NCBI RefSeq assembly: GCF_001267405.1 | Contig: NZ_CP012369.1 | Span: forward strand, 274,001-338,000 | From: Moorella thermoacetica | Lineage (GTDB): Bacteria; Bacillota; DSM-521; Neomoorellales; Neomoorellaceae | DNA: 64,000 nucleotides | Direction of reading: 5' to 3' | In this document: piece by piece, positions 27,347 through 36,458 of the stretch | How positions within the stretch are numbered: position 1 is the first letter of the stretch | Layout: every line of letters starts with the position of its first letter | Translations under genes and position numbers: made by a program | The notes under the pieces: model-generated | Seen by the model: only the letters and a program-made list of their open reading frames with translations | Told to the model about the DNA's origin: nothing | Databases searched by the model: none

Positions 27347-28996
27347 ATGGCCCCAAAGTCTCTGGCTCAAAGGTCGCCAGGCAACTGGGGAGGGTTTATG
27401 CCATTATTCCCTTACTTACTTGTTATATCCCTTTGTATTATTGTGGTCACTGTAACGCTTGGTTCGGGAACTCTAGTAATGGTGCTTGTTGGAATTCTTT
27501 TAAGTAGTACAGGAGCTTTCTTGCTATGGCAGAGATGGATCCACCCGCTTTTGCTTCTTCAGCGGTTCCTCTCCCTTTTGGAAAAAGGTGATCCGGTAGC
27601 TGCAGAAAAATTTTTAAAGGCCCAGAAATGGAGCAGGGGCTTTCATGAGATAGCCGGTCGGGTCCTAGAAGCTTTTTTTCGCATGATCGGGAACATGCAG
27701 AGGAGTTCGGATGAGCTAAATTATCTCGTCGGGGTGATACAGCGCGAAGCAGAGGCCAATCGTGTAAGTCTTGCTGAGATAGCTCGGACTATGCAAGATA
27801 TGGCCGGTGGTGCGGATGAGGAAGCCGGGGCTACCCAAAGAGTAGCGGAAAATGTAGAAGCATTGACGGCTTTAGCTAAGGACATAGCCCATCTTTCCTC
27901 AGAAGGAGTCAATCTGGTAGGTGAGGCTAAACGACGTGAGGAGAAGGGCAGAGAGGTTCTAAAGGTTCTGCTGGCCAATATGGAACGGGCGGCGGTGTCG
28001 ATAGAAGAGGCAGCGGAGAAGGTTATGAGGCTGGAGGTGAAAATAGAGAAAGTCAACGAGTTTGTAAGATATGTAACGGAGATAACGGACCAGACGAATC
28101 TACTGGCGTTGAACGCGGCGATCGAGGCGGCGCGGGCAGGTGATTCTGGCCGCGGTTTTGCAGTGGTAGCTGGAGAAGTAAGGAAACTAGCCGAACGTTC
28201 CGCGCAGGCTGCGCAGAATATAGTACGTATAGCGGAGACGATCCAGGAGGTGGCAAAGGAGGCGGCAAAACAGGTAGAGGAGAATGTAAGGCTAGTAAAA
28301 GATAACTTGGAGCAGGGCGAAGAGACAATGCGGGAAATGGAGGAAGTTACAGAGGCCTTTACTCGTGTTGCTGGTGCCATGGAAGAGATATACAGCAACG
28401 CCCGTAAACAGGCAGAGCGGGCGCAGAATATAAACCAGGATGCATCCCATATGGCGGCCGTAGCCCAGGAGACGGCAGCGGGAGTAGAAGAGGTAACAGC
28501 TTCAGTGGCGCATCAGGAGATGGCCATGGAAACAATGGAGGAAAGCGTTGTCAAGCTATCGGACATGGCTGGACGCTTTGATGAACTTGCAAACCAGTAC
28601 ACGAAAGAAGGATGGGACGAGGCTACGAAAAACAGCCTGATCCAGAACGGGATGCAGATTTTAAAGAGTTTGGCAGAAAATAGCGAGATAAAAAGTATGC
28701 AAATAGAAAAATTAAGAAAGCCTTTCGATGAAGCAGTTGCAGGTCTAGATTTCATCAAATACCCCATGGTAGTAGGCCTTGACGGTAACATTATCTACTC
28801 TCCTTTGAAATTTAATCAATCTATCAACTGGTCATTTAGACCGTGGTTTCAGGCCGCGATAAAGGGGGAGTCTTACATAGGGAAACCTTATATAACTCAG
28901 GCGACTAACAGGTTGGCTGTACCCATTTCATGCCCCATTAAAAATGAAAAAGGGGAAGTTTTAGGGGTGTTAGCAGCAAATATTGCCGAAGATTAG
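27347..28996 (+). CDS. Methyl-accepting chemotaxis protein with a C-terminal Cache-like sensor
   Basis: 549 residues. Two adjacent membrane helices (about 20-60) with almost no external loop, a short linker, the methyl-accepting signalling domain (about 120-420) with the conserved hairpin tip [23 protein letters not shown]-type segment at about 243-265, then a C-terminal domain of about 110 residues: [35 protein letters not shown] and [11 protein letters not shown]. This last part matches PDC/Cache sensor folds, so sensing would be cytosolic. ATG 27347 follows AAAGGA at nine bases. It sits among aromatic-acid genes, suggesting chemotaxis to such compounds or their products. Confidence 0.88.
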   Translation: MAPKSLAQRSPGNWGGFMPLFPYLLVISLCIIVVTVTLGSGTLVMVLVGILLSSTGAFLLWQRWIHPLLLLQRFLSLLEKGDPVAAEKFLKAQKWSRGFHEIAGRVLEAFFRMIGNMQRSSDELNYLVGVIQREAEANRVSLAEIARTMQDMAGGADEEAGATQRVAENVEALTALAKDIAHLSSEGVNLVGEAKRREEKGREVLKVLLANMERAAVSIEEAAEKVMRLEVKIEKVNEFVRYVTEITDQTNLLALNAAIEAARAGDSGRGFAVVAGEVRKLAERSAQAAQNIVRIAETIQEVAKEAAKQVEENVRLVKDNLEQGEETMREMEEVTEAFTRVAGAMEEIYSNARKQAERAQNINQDASHMAAVAQETAAGVEEVTASVAHQEMAMETMEESVVKLSDMAGRFDELANQYTKEGWDEATKNSLIQNGMQILKSLAENSEIKSMQIEKLRKPFDEAVAGLDFIKYPMVVGLDGNIIYSPLKFNQSINWSFRPWFQAAIKGESYIGKPYITQATNRLAVPISCPIKNEKGEVLGVLAANIAED

Positions 28997-29150
28997 AAGG
29001 CCAGCCAGGTTAGTGCCACCTGAAAAACTCAGGGCAAAAGCCTTAACTTCTCAAAAACCGGATAATTATTTTATAAACCAGGAGGAGTTACCGTAAATTC
29101 CTCATTTTCCGTAGAAACGCCTGAAACCAAATACATGGAGGGTGCAGGAA

Positions 29151-29912
29151 ATGTTAATCATCGGTGAAAAACTAAATAGCGCGATCCCCAGTGTCCGTCA
29201 AATCATTAATGACAAAAACGCCGCGGCCGTGCAGGACCTGGCCCGGAGGCAGGCGGAAGCGGGAGCGGACTACCTGGATCTAAATACCGCCCACTGTGAC
29301 GAAGTGGCCGATATGGAGTGGCTTGTGCGTACAGTGCAAGAAGTAACCGATGTACCTTTATGCATTGATAGCACAGCAGGGGAGGCAATAAAAAAGGGTC
29401 TGGAGACCGTCAAGGGCGATAAGAGCAAGGTGATAATCAACTCCATATCCATGGAAAAAAAGCGTCTGGAAGAAGTATTGCCACTTGTACTCGAATACCA
29501 GTGCCCGGTAATCGGCCTGACGGTGGACGACAATGGTATCCCGAAAACGGCTGAAGAAAGGATCAAGATAACTGAGGGACTGATAGAGACCCTGAGCAGG
29601 AAGAATTATGATTTGAGCAACCTGTATATCGATCCGCTGGTTCTCCCCCTGGCCGTAAACCACACCAATGCGGTGATGTTTTTCCAGTGCCTGAGGGATA
29701 TCAAGAGGTTATTTAAAGTGAAGACAGTATCCGGTTTAAGCAACATCTCGTTTAACATGCCGAAGAGGAAGCTCATCAACCGTTACTTCCTGACAATATG
29801 TATGGCGAGCGGCATGGACGCGGCCATTCTCGATCCGTTGGATGGAAAAATCATGACCGCAGTCACCACCACCGATTTATTGCTGGGTAACGACCGTTTC
29901 GGAAAGTGTTGA
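29151..29912 (+). CDS. mtvA: MtvA-like corrinoid-protein:tetrahydrofolate methyltransferase, C-terminally truncated by IS21
   Basis: Moves a methyl group from a corrinoid protein to tetrahydrofolate (AcsE/MtvA family, pterin-binding TIM barrel). LIIGEKLNSAIPSVRQ starts the barrel; DYLDLNTAHC, PLCIDSTAGEAIKKGL, VIINSISMEKKRLEEV and GLTVDDNGIPKTAEER are typical pterin-binding elements. ATG 29151 follows GGAGGG. The frame reads NDRFGK, then enters the IS21 element and stops after one Cys (TGT TGA). The missing 13 codons lie intact past the element at 32371. The truncated product has 253 residues in place of 265; loss of the final helix may or may not abolish activity. Confidence 0.88.
   Translation: MLIIGEKLNSAIPSVRQIINDKNAAAVQDLARRQAEAGADYLDLNTAHCDEVADMEWLVRTVQEVTDVPLCIDSTAGEAIKKGLETVKGDKSKVIINSISMEKKRLEEVLPLVLEYQCPVIGLTVDDNGIPKTAEERIKITEGLIETLSRKNYDLSNLYIDPLVLPLAVNHTNAVMFFQCLRDIKRLFKVKTVSGLSNISFNMPKRKLINRYFLTICMASGMDAAILDPLDGKIMTAVTTTDLLLGNDRFGKC
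29901..29906. repeat. Left target-site duplication of the IS21 element
   Basis: GGAAAG, repeated exactly at 32365-32370. Removing the element plus one copy restores the mtvA-like frame. Confidence 0.92.
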
Positions 29913-30020
29913 TTGTCAATAGAATTGACCCACTATGTGCAAATAAAATTGACCCACTGGGGAACAAAAATAATAAGCTGCAAGTCATGCGCTAAAGGGA
30001 ATGAAGGTGTAGCCTCCGAT

Positions 30021-30779
30021 TTAACGGTCGTTGGCTGCTTTCAGTTTACCCTTGAGCCGGTAGCTAGTGCCGTTAATATAGAAAATGCGGGCATGATGCA
30101 CAAGCCGGTCAATTATGGCCGCGGCTACCACCTGGTCGGAAAATATCTCCCCCCATTCGTTGAAGTTGTAGTTGCTGGTCAGGATAATACTCCCCTTCTC
30201 GTAACGCATGGAGACCAAGCGGAAGAGAAGATTGGCCTGTTCTTTAGTTACAGGCATGTAGCCGAGTTCGTCGATGATTAGAAGGTTTAGCCGGGAGTAA
30301 CCCAATAGCTTGTCAAGGAGACTGCCGTCTTTGGCGCTCAAAAGTAGTTCTTCCAGTAGTTTCTGAGCCGTAATAAACACTACCCGGTATTTGGCCATGC
30401 AGGCCTTGATACCTAAGGCTACTGATAGATGGGTCTTGCCGACCCCGGGCGGCCCCAGGAAGATGATATTCTCCTTTTTCTCCACGAAATCCAGGGAGCT
30501 TAAAGAGATAATTTCTTTTTCCCGGATTGAGGGTTGAAAGCTAAAGTCAAATTCCTCCAGGGTTTTGATAAAGGGGAAACGCGCTTTATTGATTTTCGTC
30601 TTGACCGTGCCTTCGTTTTTCCTTTTTAACTCCTCTTCGAAGAGAAGGGAGAGGTATTCGGTATAAGAAAGGTTGTTTTGCGAGGCTTTTTCTGTTATCT
30701 CCTGGTAATGGGCAAGCATCCCCTTTAGTTTTAAGGCCTGCATCTGGCTTTCCAGGTAAGCGGTTAATTTGTTGCTCAT
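30021..30779 (-). CDS. istB: IS21 helper ATPase IstB
   Basis: 252 residues. AAA+ DnaC-like ATPase with Walker A GPPGVGKTHLSVALG (about residue 110), Walker B LLIIDELGYMP, and the sensor motif ILTSNYNFNEW. It activates IstA and directs target choice. It overlaps the end of istA by four bases (ATGA), so the two are translationally coupled. Confidence 0.95.
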   Translation of the reverse strand: MSNKLTAYLESQMQALKLKGMLAHYQEITEKASQNNLSYTEYLSLLFEEELKRKNEGTVKTKINKARFPFIKTLEEFDFSFQPSIREKEIISLSSLDFVEKKENIIFLGPPGVGKTHLSVALGIKACMAKYRVVFITAQKLLEELLLSAKDGSLLDKLLGYSRLNLLIIDELGYMPVTKEQANLLFRLVSMRYEKGSIILTSNYNFNEWGEIFSDQVVAAAIIDRLVHHARIFYINGTSYRLKGKLKAANDR

Positions 30780-32263
30780 GATACTGCCGCCACCTCGCTC
30801 TCCTTTAGGGCATAACAGGAGAGGTCCCGTTTGATTTTACCTGGCGGCATATTGACACTTGCCGGGTCACAGGCACAAGAAAGCGGAGCGATTTCCTTGC
30901 GCTCTAAAAGCCTTTTTACGCTGTTTTTGTGATAAGAACCGATTTTCAGGCATTCTTTGATGGCTGCTATGATATCTTCTGGGGTATATATCTCCTGATA
31001 GCTTAAGATTTCCGCCAGGTGCCAGTACAGGTTGGCGCCATTTTTATCACGCAGGCCTTCCAGATACCTTTGGCCATCCTCGCCAAAGGCGCTGGTGAAC
31101 TTCTCCACCAGGGCCGAGCGTAGCTTCAGTTTCTTTTCCTGGTATTGACGGTTGATGGTTTCGTGTTCGGGGTGAAGGGGACGGGCGGTTTGTTTTTTAA
31201 GGTCAAGGTCAAACTCCGCTAAAAGCGCACCTTCCTCGTCATATACCTTTAAGCGCCGGCCGTAGATGTTTTCGACCCACACCCTCCTTAAGCAGTAGCG
31301 CATGGGTACGGGGTAGAGATTGCCGTCATGGGATATATAGCCGTCATTGCTCACCTTCCGGGGTTCTTTATGGTGTAATAAGGCCGGTTCGACAGCCGGT
31401 ATTTTAACAAGGCACCCTTTTTCCTCGGCAAACATTTCTTCCGGCGGCCGGCCTAAGGTGCTGTGGGGCCTTTTGTTGTAGGCTTCCTGGAACTCGGAAA
31501 GCTTTACAGCGAATTCGTTTAAGTTCCCCACCTCCAGGCCCCGCAGCAGGTGTTCCTGGACATAGTAAAAGGGGCGTTCTACCTTTCCCTTGGTCCGGGC
31601 ACGGTAGTTGGCGCAAGGACAGGGCTCAATGCCATACAGCCCGCAGAATTTTAAAAACTCGTCATTATACCGGACAATACCGTCCTTCTGGTGGGTGATA
31701 ACCATTTGCTTGCCGTTGTCTATCACCAACTCCGGGGCATAACCGCCGAAGAAGTCAATGGCTTCAATCAGAACCCGGATCACATCGGCGGTGGTGATGC
31801 TTAAAGAGAAGGTGTAGAATTTCATCCGGCTGTAGGATAAGACCACTTCGTGGAGATATATTTTCACGAGCTTCCCGTCAACTGGTAGCGTCCACACCTT
31901 CCAATCGTACTGCATCTGTTTACCTGGGCCTGTTTCCACCCGGGTGGTGGCTAATTTAGCGGTCCTGTCATCTTCCTTGATGGCCCTAAGATAACGGTGG
32001 ACGCTGGCCAGGGAGCCTTGATAGCCCTTATCTTTCAGTTCTTTGTAAATCCTTGTGCCGATATATCCTTTGGCAAGCATAACCTTTATTTCTTCCAGAA
32101 ACTTGTCCAGTTCTTTGGTATACTCCCTGGCTTTAAACTGGGGAGGGCCGGCTTCTTTAAGGTACTTCCTGACGGTATTCCTGGACACCCCAACATCCCT
32201 TGCTATTTGCCTGATGCCGACCCCTTGAGCGTGCAGTGCCTTGATGCGCTGCCATTTGTACAT
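30776..32263 (-). CDS. istA: IS21 transposase IstA
   Basis: 495 residues. N-terminal helix-turn-helix (VGIRQIARDVGVSRNTVRKYL), then the DDE integrase core: Asp in QMQYDWKVWTLP, Asp in ELVIDNGKQM, Glu in RTKGKVERPFYY, and a C-terminal beta-barrel region. ATG 32263 follows AAAGAGGTGG; the GTG at 32272 lies inside that site. No disruption is seen. Confidence 0.95.
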   Translation of the reverse strand: MYKWQRIKALHAQGVGIRQIARDVGVSRNTVRKYLKEAGPPQFKAREYTKELDKFLEEIKVMLAKGYIGTRIYKELKDKGYQGSLASVHRYLRAIKEDDRTAKLATTRVETGPGKQMQYDWKVWTLPVDGKLVKIYLHEVVLSYSRMKFYTFSLSITTADVIRVLIEAIDFFGGYAPELVIDNGKQMVITHQKDGIVRYNDEFLKFCGLYGIEPCPCANYRARTKGKVERPFYYVQEHLLRGLEVGNLNEFAVKLSEFQEAYNKRPHSTLGRPPEEMFAEEKGCLVKIPAVEPALLHHKEPRKVSNDGYISHDGNLYPVPMRYCLRRVWVENIYGRRLKVYDEEGALLAEFDLDLKKQTARPLHPEHETINRQYQEKKLKLRSALVEKFTSAFGEDGQRYLEGLRDKNGANLYWHLAEILSYQEIYTPEDIIAAIKECLKIGSYHKNSVKRLLERKEIAPLSCACDPASVNMPPGKIKRDLSCYALKESEVAAVS

Positions 32264-32364
32264 GCTGACCACCTCTTTTTCCTCCCCCTCTCAGGGGAGA
32301 TTTTATCACAAGGTGGGTCAGTTTTATTTGACGATCCTGGGTCAATTCTATTTTACGATCTACA

Positions 32365-32370
32365 GGAAAG
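32365..32370. repeat. Right target-site duplication of the IS21 element
   Basis: GGAAAG, identical to 29901-29906. Confidence 0.92.
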
Positions 32371-32412
32371 AACTTTTTAAAGGCATATCGTAAAGATTTG
32401 TTAGCGGATTAA
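32371..32412 (+). pseudogene. Displaced 3' end of the mtvA-like gene
   Basis: Read in the frame set by the duplicated GGAAAG, this segment encodes NFLKAYRKDLLAD and a TAA stop. Joined to the upstream part it gives NDRFGKNFLKAYRKDLLAD, the kind of C-terminal helix expected for the family. It has no start codon of its own. Confidence 0.85.
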
Positions 32413-32529
32413 AGTAATAAGAAGTTAAAGGGTGAGGTAATACGGTTAGGTAAGAAGAAAAGAAAAAAGGACCGGAGGAGCACTCCATGAGGTGGACGTC
32501 ATATAAGCAAGGAGAGGGAATGAGAGAGT

Positions 32530-33699
32530 ATGAGTAAGGAAAAGCTTTATCAGGAGAGACTGCAGCGTTACATCACAGCCATGGAATGTGGCAAACCGGA
32601 TAAAGTTCCTATAGCTTTCTCAGTTGGTGAATGGGCTGTCAAGTACACCGGCAGTACTCTTGAAGAAGTATATTACAACCTTGACAAATCAATTGAAATA
32701 ACTTGTGAAGTAGTACAGGACCTCGATTTTGACATTTTCGGAGGTGGTCCCACCTTATGGTGGCCACCAATGTTCGATGCCATGGGTTCGAAATTGTATA
32801 AGTTCCCGGGTATTCATTTAGAGGAGAACTCGCAATTCCAGTATATGGAAGAAGAGTACATGAAACCGGAAGACTATGATGATTTTATTGCCAATCCTAC
32901 TGAATGGCTGGCAACTAAATATTTGCCTCGTATTAGTGAGGAGTTTGCCAGGCCAGGCTCATACCGAGCCACGGTAGCGCTAATTAAAAGCGCGGCTGCT
33001 TATGCCATAGCCAGCAATGTCATGGCTAAAGGGTGGGAAAAGTGGACGAAGGAACACGGCGTAGTACCTTCTACGAGCGGGTTTACCAAGGCGCCTTTCG
33101 ATACCCTGGGTGACACTCTGCGGGGTATGAAAGGGATTTTGCTTGACATCCGCCGTCGACCCGAGAAAGTCCTGGCCGCGTGCGAAGCGATTATACCACA
33201 TAATATAGCCTATGCCATGATTGGGGCTCGTGGAGATACCACTTTACCTTGTAAGGCAACCCTTCATCGAGGTGCCTACCCGTTCCTGAGCATGGAACAT
33301 TGGGAAAAATTCTACTGGCCGTCTTTGAAGGCAGTTATCGAAGGTCTCTGGGCGCAAGGAAAGAGGATGTACTTCTTTGCTGAAGGAAATTGGACCCCGT
33401 ATCTTGAGAAGATAGCTGAACTGCCGGATAAAAGTATTGTATTCATCATAGATACAACTGATGCCAAAAAAGCGAAAGAAATTCTCGGCGGTAAGTTCTG
33501 CCTGTGGGGTGGCGTTCCCACTACGCTTCTGACTTACGGCACGCCGGCACAAGTGAAGGATTGTGTGAAGCAGGCTATTGATGAACTGGCCTGTGACGGG
33601 GGCTTTGTCCTTGCACCTGGCGGAGCTGTTATGAGTGATGCCAAGCGGGAAAATATTTTTGCAATGATTGAAGCAGGACGAGAGTACGGCGTTTATTAA
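32530..33699 (+). CDS. mtvB: MtvB-like O-demethylase (uroporphyrinogen decarboxylase-fold methyltransferase)
   Basis: 389 residues of the UroD/MtaA superfamily. In three-component O-demethylases this protein takes the methyl of a methoxylated aromatic acid and puts it on the corrinoid protein. Seen: KVPIAFSVGEWAVKYTG, DLDFDIFGGGPTLWWPP, ALIKSAAAYAIAS, FAEGNWTPYLEKIAEL, KFCLWGGVPTTLL and LAPGGAVMSDAKRENI. The fold order and the neighbours (methyl-THF transferase, corrinoid protein) support the role. The natural methyl donor (vanillate, syringate or another) cannot be read from sequence. AGGAGAGGGAATGAG precedes the ATG. Confidence 0.82.
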   Translation: MSKEKLYQERLQRYITAMECGKPDKVPIAFSVGEWAVKYTGSTLEEVYYNLDKSIEITCEVVQDLDFDIFGGGPTLWWPPMFDAMGSKLYKFPGIHLEENSQFQYMEEEYMKPEDYDDFIANPTEWLATKYLPRISEEFARPGSYRATVALIKSAAAYAIASNVMAKGWEKWTKEHGVVPSTSGFTKAPFDTLGDTLRGMKGILLDIRRRPEKVLAACEAIIPHNIAYAMIGARGDTTLPCKATLHRGAYPFLSMEHWEKFYWPSLKAVIEGLWAQGKRMYFFAEGNWTPYLEKIAELPDKSIVFIIDTTDAKKAKEILGGKFCLWGGVPTTLLTYGTPAQVKDCVKQAIDELACDGGFVLAPGGAVMSDAKRENIFAMIEAGREYGVY

Positions 33700-33718
33700 C
33701 AAAGGGAAGGGGAAGTCA

Positions 33719-33892
33719 ATGGCTGAAAATAAGGAGAAAACATTTGTTCCGGAAGCCGGTACTTGCGTGCCGTGGAAGGTTAAGAGGGAAGAGCTGGGGG
33801 AAATCCCCGGCAATGAGGAGATTGTAAAAAAAGAGTGGGAGAAACTCGAGGCCTTTGCCTACGCCTTTATCTGGTTCTGGGTACAGCGGTAG
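33719..33892 (+). CDS. Small 57-residue protein in the O-demethylase operon, function unknown
   Basis: ATG 33719 follows AAGGGAAGGGGAAG. The protein is charged (ENKEKTFVPEAGTCVPWKVK) and ends in an aromatic tail, AFAYAFIWFWVQR. It lies between the mtvB-like and mtvC-like genes with tight spacing and a clear ribosome site, so it is probably a real gene. I do not recognise it; it may be an accessory or assembly factor for the methyltransferases, which is only inference from position. Confidence 0.65.
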   Translation: MAENKEKTFVPEAGTCVPWKVKREELGEIPGNEEIVKKEWEKLEAFAYAFIWFWVQR

Positions 33893-33936
33893 CCCGCAGA
33901 GATATTTAATTCTCTAGAATTAGGAGTGAGGTCTTT

Positions 33937-34560
33937 ATGCTGACAGACACTTTATCAAAGGCAATGGCAGAACTAGAAGAAGAACAGGTACTCGCGCAGG
34001 TAAAAGAACGCCTGGGAGGGGGAGTCGCGCCCCTGGAGATTGTCAAAACCCTCCAGGAAGGCATGGTAGAAGTAGGCAACCGGTTTCAGTCGGGCGAGTA
34101 TTTTCTGAGCGAATTAATAATGGCAGGCGAGATAATGAAGGGCGCCATGGATATTTTAGAACCACACCTGGGGGGAGAAAGTGGAGAACACAAAGGAACC
34201 ATAGTGATCGGCACAGTGAAGGGAGATATCCACGACCTGGGCAAGAATATAGTCATCATGCTGTTAAAAGGGGCGGGGTATAAAGTAGTCGACCTGGGGG
34301 TGGATGTACCGAAAGAGAGGTTTGTTGAAGCCCTGCAGGAAACGAAGGCGCCCCTGGTAGGCATGAGCGTGCTCTTAACCAGTTGCCAGGAGGCGATGAA
34401 AGAAACCATCGAAGCGATCCGGGGTGCAGGTCTGGACACCAGGGTGGTTATTGGAGGCAACTATATAGACGAAACCGTGAAGAATTATGTAGGAGCGGAC
34501 TATTATGCCACCACGGCTACCGATGGAGTAAAGGTGGCGGCGGAAGTGTTCGGAGCATAG
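33937..34560 (+). CDS. mtvC: MtvC-like corrinoid methyl-carrier protein
   Basis: 207 residues: an N-terminal helical cap (about 1-85, B12-binding 2 type, VEVGNRFQSGEYFLSELIMAGE) and a Rossmann cobalamin-binding domain with GTVKGDIHDLGKNIV, whose DxHxxG supplies the lower-ligand histidine, then VDLGVDVPKERFVEAL, MSVLLTSC and VVIGGNYID. It carries the methyl group between the O-demethylase and the methyl-THF transferase. A terminator follows. Confidence 0.92.
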   Translation: MLTDTLSKAMAELEEEQVLAQVKERLGGGVAPLEIVKTLQEGMVEVGNRFQSGEYFLSELIMAGEIMKGAMDILEPHLGGESGEHKGTIVIGTVKGDIHDLGKNIVIMLLKGAGYKVVDLGVDVPKERFVEALQETKAPLVGMSVLLTSCQEAMKETIEAIRGAGLDTRVVIGGNYIDETVKNYVGADYYATTATDGVKVAAEVFGA

Positions 34561-34589
34561 TGTTAATGCACGGAAGGTTGGCAACGATA

Positions 34590-34625
34590 AGGAATGGGGC
34601 CTGAAAAATGGCCCCTATTCTTTAT
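34590..34625 (+). terminator. Terminator of the mtv operon
   Basis: GAATGGGGCC pairs with GGCCCCTATTC around TGAAAAAT and is followed by TTTATT. Confidence 0.75.
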
Positions 34626-35028
34626 TCATGCCATTGGTTTACCCCGGGTTTTACTTTTACTTTGGTAATGTCTTTTTGTATAAAGAAGGAATCCCATAAT
34701 GCGTGTCGAAATTTATTTTATCTAGTCTAGTAATTCTTGGTCAGAGGAGTACACTAGCAATGTCAAAGAAATTACAGATAAGCAATTACCAAAAGAACCA
34801 TATTAACCCAACGGGGGGGTAATTTATGTAGTAAATGTAAAAAGATGGAAGCAATTTGGCTACCACTTATTGTTCTTTCCATAAACAATAATCCTACCTT
34901 ATTTAACCCCTATTAAAACTTCTTCTCGCAAAGAACCCTTTCTGGTTTTGTTTCCCATAAAAAGGCTAAAAGAGCGATAAAAAACTAATTCTCCACCCCC
35001 TAGACTAAAAAATTTGCAAATCAGTAGA
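34626..35028. other. AT-rich intergenic region upstream of the c-di-GMP riboswitch
   Basis: About 400 bp with stop codons in all frames and no gene seen. It must hold the promoter of the signalling operon, but no convincing -35/-10 pair was found. Confidence 0.5.
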
Positions 35029-35130
35029 AGGCTTTAGTGTAAAAGGCAAACCACCTGAAAGGGTGGGACGCAAAGCCATGGGTCTACAGCCGTTACCGGT
35101 ATGACTGCCAGGCTGCCGCTAGTAAAGTCT
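35029..35130 (+). ncRNA. Cyclic di-GMP-I (GEMM) riboswitch aptamer
   Basis: The conserved core is present: GGCAAACC, GAAA tetraloop, GGGTGGGACGCAAAGCC, then GGTCTA and a second hairpin with GGTATGACTGCCAGGCTGCCG, the tetraloop-receptor side. P1 is formed by AGGCTTTA (35029) with TAAAGTCT (35130). It lies 160 bp upstream of a gene with a PilZ-like segment. CCAGGCTGCC (35108-35117) is exactly complementary to GGCAGCCTGG (35152-35161), so the aptamer and the downstream terminator compete. If the aptamer holds the first strand, the terminator forms, which predicts an OFF switch. Confidence 0.92.
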
Positions 35131-35148
35131 TGATTGATAGGTTTTTAT

Positions 35149-35186
35149 AAAGGCAGCCTGGTTATGTTAAATGGCTGCCTTTTCTA
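35149..35186 (+). terminator. Riboswitch-controlled intrinsic terminator
   Basis: AAGGCAGCC pairs with GGCTGCCTT, followed by TTCTATTTTTA. The 5' arm can instead pair with the aptamer's 35108-35117 strand. Confidence 0.85.
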
Positions 35187-35288
35187 TTTTTATTCAGCCT
35201 CCGGGGGTTGACTGGCTTTTGGAGGTGATTGTTCTTTGAAAGCCCAGGGTTCCTAGCCTTAACACCGGCTTAAAGGGGGTGTTCTAGT

Positions 35289-36386
35289 ATGCAACAATGT
35301 CGTCAGTGTAACCAGAAGACCCCGGAACGTTCTTGCCCTGATTGCGATTACTTTATGACCCCGGGCTCTTTGCGCCGGAAGCCCCCGTCACCTATAGGAA
35401 TAAATCTGGTTGCAGCTGACGGGAGGCGTTATGACGGCCGTATCCTGGTCTTAAATATGATGGAGTTGGGATTAGAAACAGATGCCCCGGTACCCGGGAA
35501 ATATCGTATTCACCTTCATCAGAACCTCAGCCTGGATGTGGCCGGGGTACCCACCAGAGGGAAGGGGAATATTCGCCTTTTTGATATCCTGACTGTTTAC
35601 CGGGATCAGGAAACAGCTACCCGCCTTAGCAGTGACGAGTACGCTTTATTAACCGGAAGTACGGGGGACTTTATTGAACAAGTATCCCAGCTGGTCCCCG
35701 TCCACCTGCAGAAACTGGTAAAAGAGCGGTTACTTGCCGAAATCCAGAACTCTGAGATTTTGAAGGCTATGCAGATCGGCAGCGTGTTGCGCTATGAAAG
35801 GGGACGATTTCGCCATTTAGGGGGCCAGGCTGATCTAGAATTACCCCCGGAGGAAATAGAAAAATTGATACATAAGGCAATTCGCCAGGGTACCCACTGC
35901 CGGGAGCTCATTGTAAGTAGTGACGGGAAAAGGGTTTTTGACCTGCATGGGATCCCCCTGGATCCTTACTCCGGGGGCTTGCTGGCCTTCGATATTACGG
36001 AGATTATCCATAAAGAAAGGCAGATGCGCCGGCAGGAGATGCTTGCTTACCAGGAAGCCATTGCTGCTGTTACCAATGGCCGGTTGAGGCTCTCGACCCG
36101 GGCGGAGATTGCTTCATTACTTTCCCAGGGACATGAGCTGGCCAAGGGTGAAGTTCAGAAGGCTGCCGATGTTGCCCTGGCGCGGAGCAAGTTGCGCAGT
36201 ATATTACCAGAGGTTTTTCGTGGTCGCCAGCACGGTATCTGCCTGGGCTTGACCGAAGCCTTAACTAATGCCTTAAAACACGCTGGCGGGGGTGAATGGG
36301 TAGCCAGGCAGGACGATGAAGTCCTGCGCGTAATTGTCCAGGACCACGGCCAGGGAATAAAACTAAAGGATCTACCCAAGGCAACC
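35289..36386 (+). pseudogene. Zinc-ribbon/PilZ-like/PAS-like/RsbW-type ATPase protein, split by an IS3 element
   Basis: The N-terminal 366 codons of a regulatory protein. Residues 1-20 carry CRQCNQ and CPDCDY (zinc ribbon). Residues 35-115 look PilZ-like (RYDGR, an RxxxR, then NMMELG in place of DxSxxG). A PAS-like part follows (about 155-235). The C-terminal HATPase_c domain begins near 310 (LGLTEALTNALKHAGGGEWV; VIVQDHGQGIKL, with the N and G1 boxes). The IS3 element enters after LPKAT and gives an artificial tail ending at 36407. The remaining codons lie at 37836-37988. Intact, it would be an anti-sigma/partner-switching kinase of the RsbW/SpoIIAB type. GGGGGTG precedes ATG 35289. Confidence 0.8.
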
Positions 36387-36458
36387 CCTCTTAAGCCCCG
36401 AAATTAGATTGGACAATCTTCCAAATTCATGAGACTATAAGGTCAGGAGGTTGTTCAA

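Larger units (their letters stand above)
29907..32364 (-). mobile_element. IS21-family insertion sequence (2458 bp), complete
   Basis: The ends begin TGTTGAT... and finish ...ATCTACA (TG/CA tips). The inner ends carry inverted copies of AATAGAATTGACCCA, and each end has a second copy (AATAAAA-TGACCCAC), the multiple terminal repeats expected for IstA binding. It is flanked by a 6-bp direct duplication GGAAAG. It carries istA and istB, both open. The terminal repeats, the intact genes and the exact duplication indicate a recent, possibly still active insertion. Confidence 0.93.

Noticed and set aside
34960-34985. Sigma-28-like promoter (TAAA ... GCGATAA) before the c-di-GMP riboswitch
   Set aside because: The spacing between the two boxes is about 11-12 bases, not the 15 expected, so a flagellar-sigma promoter is not supported.
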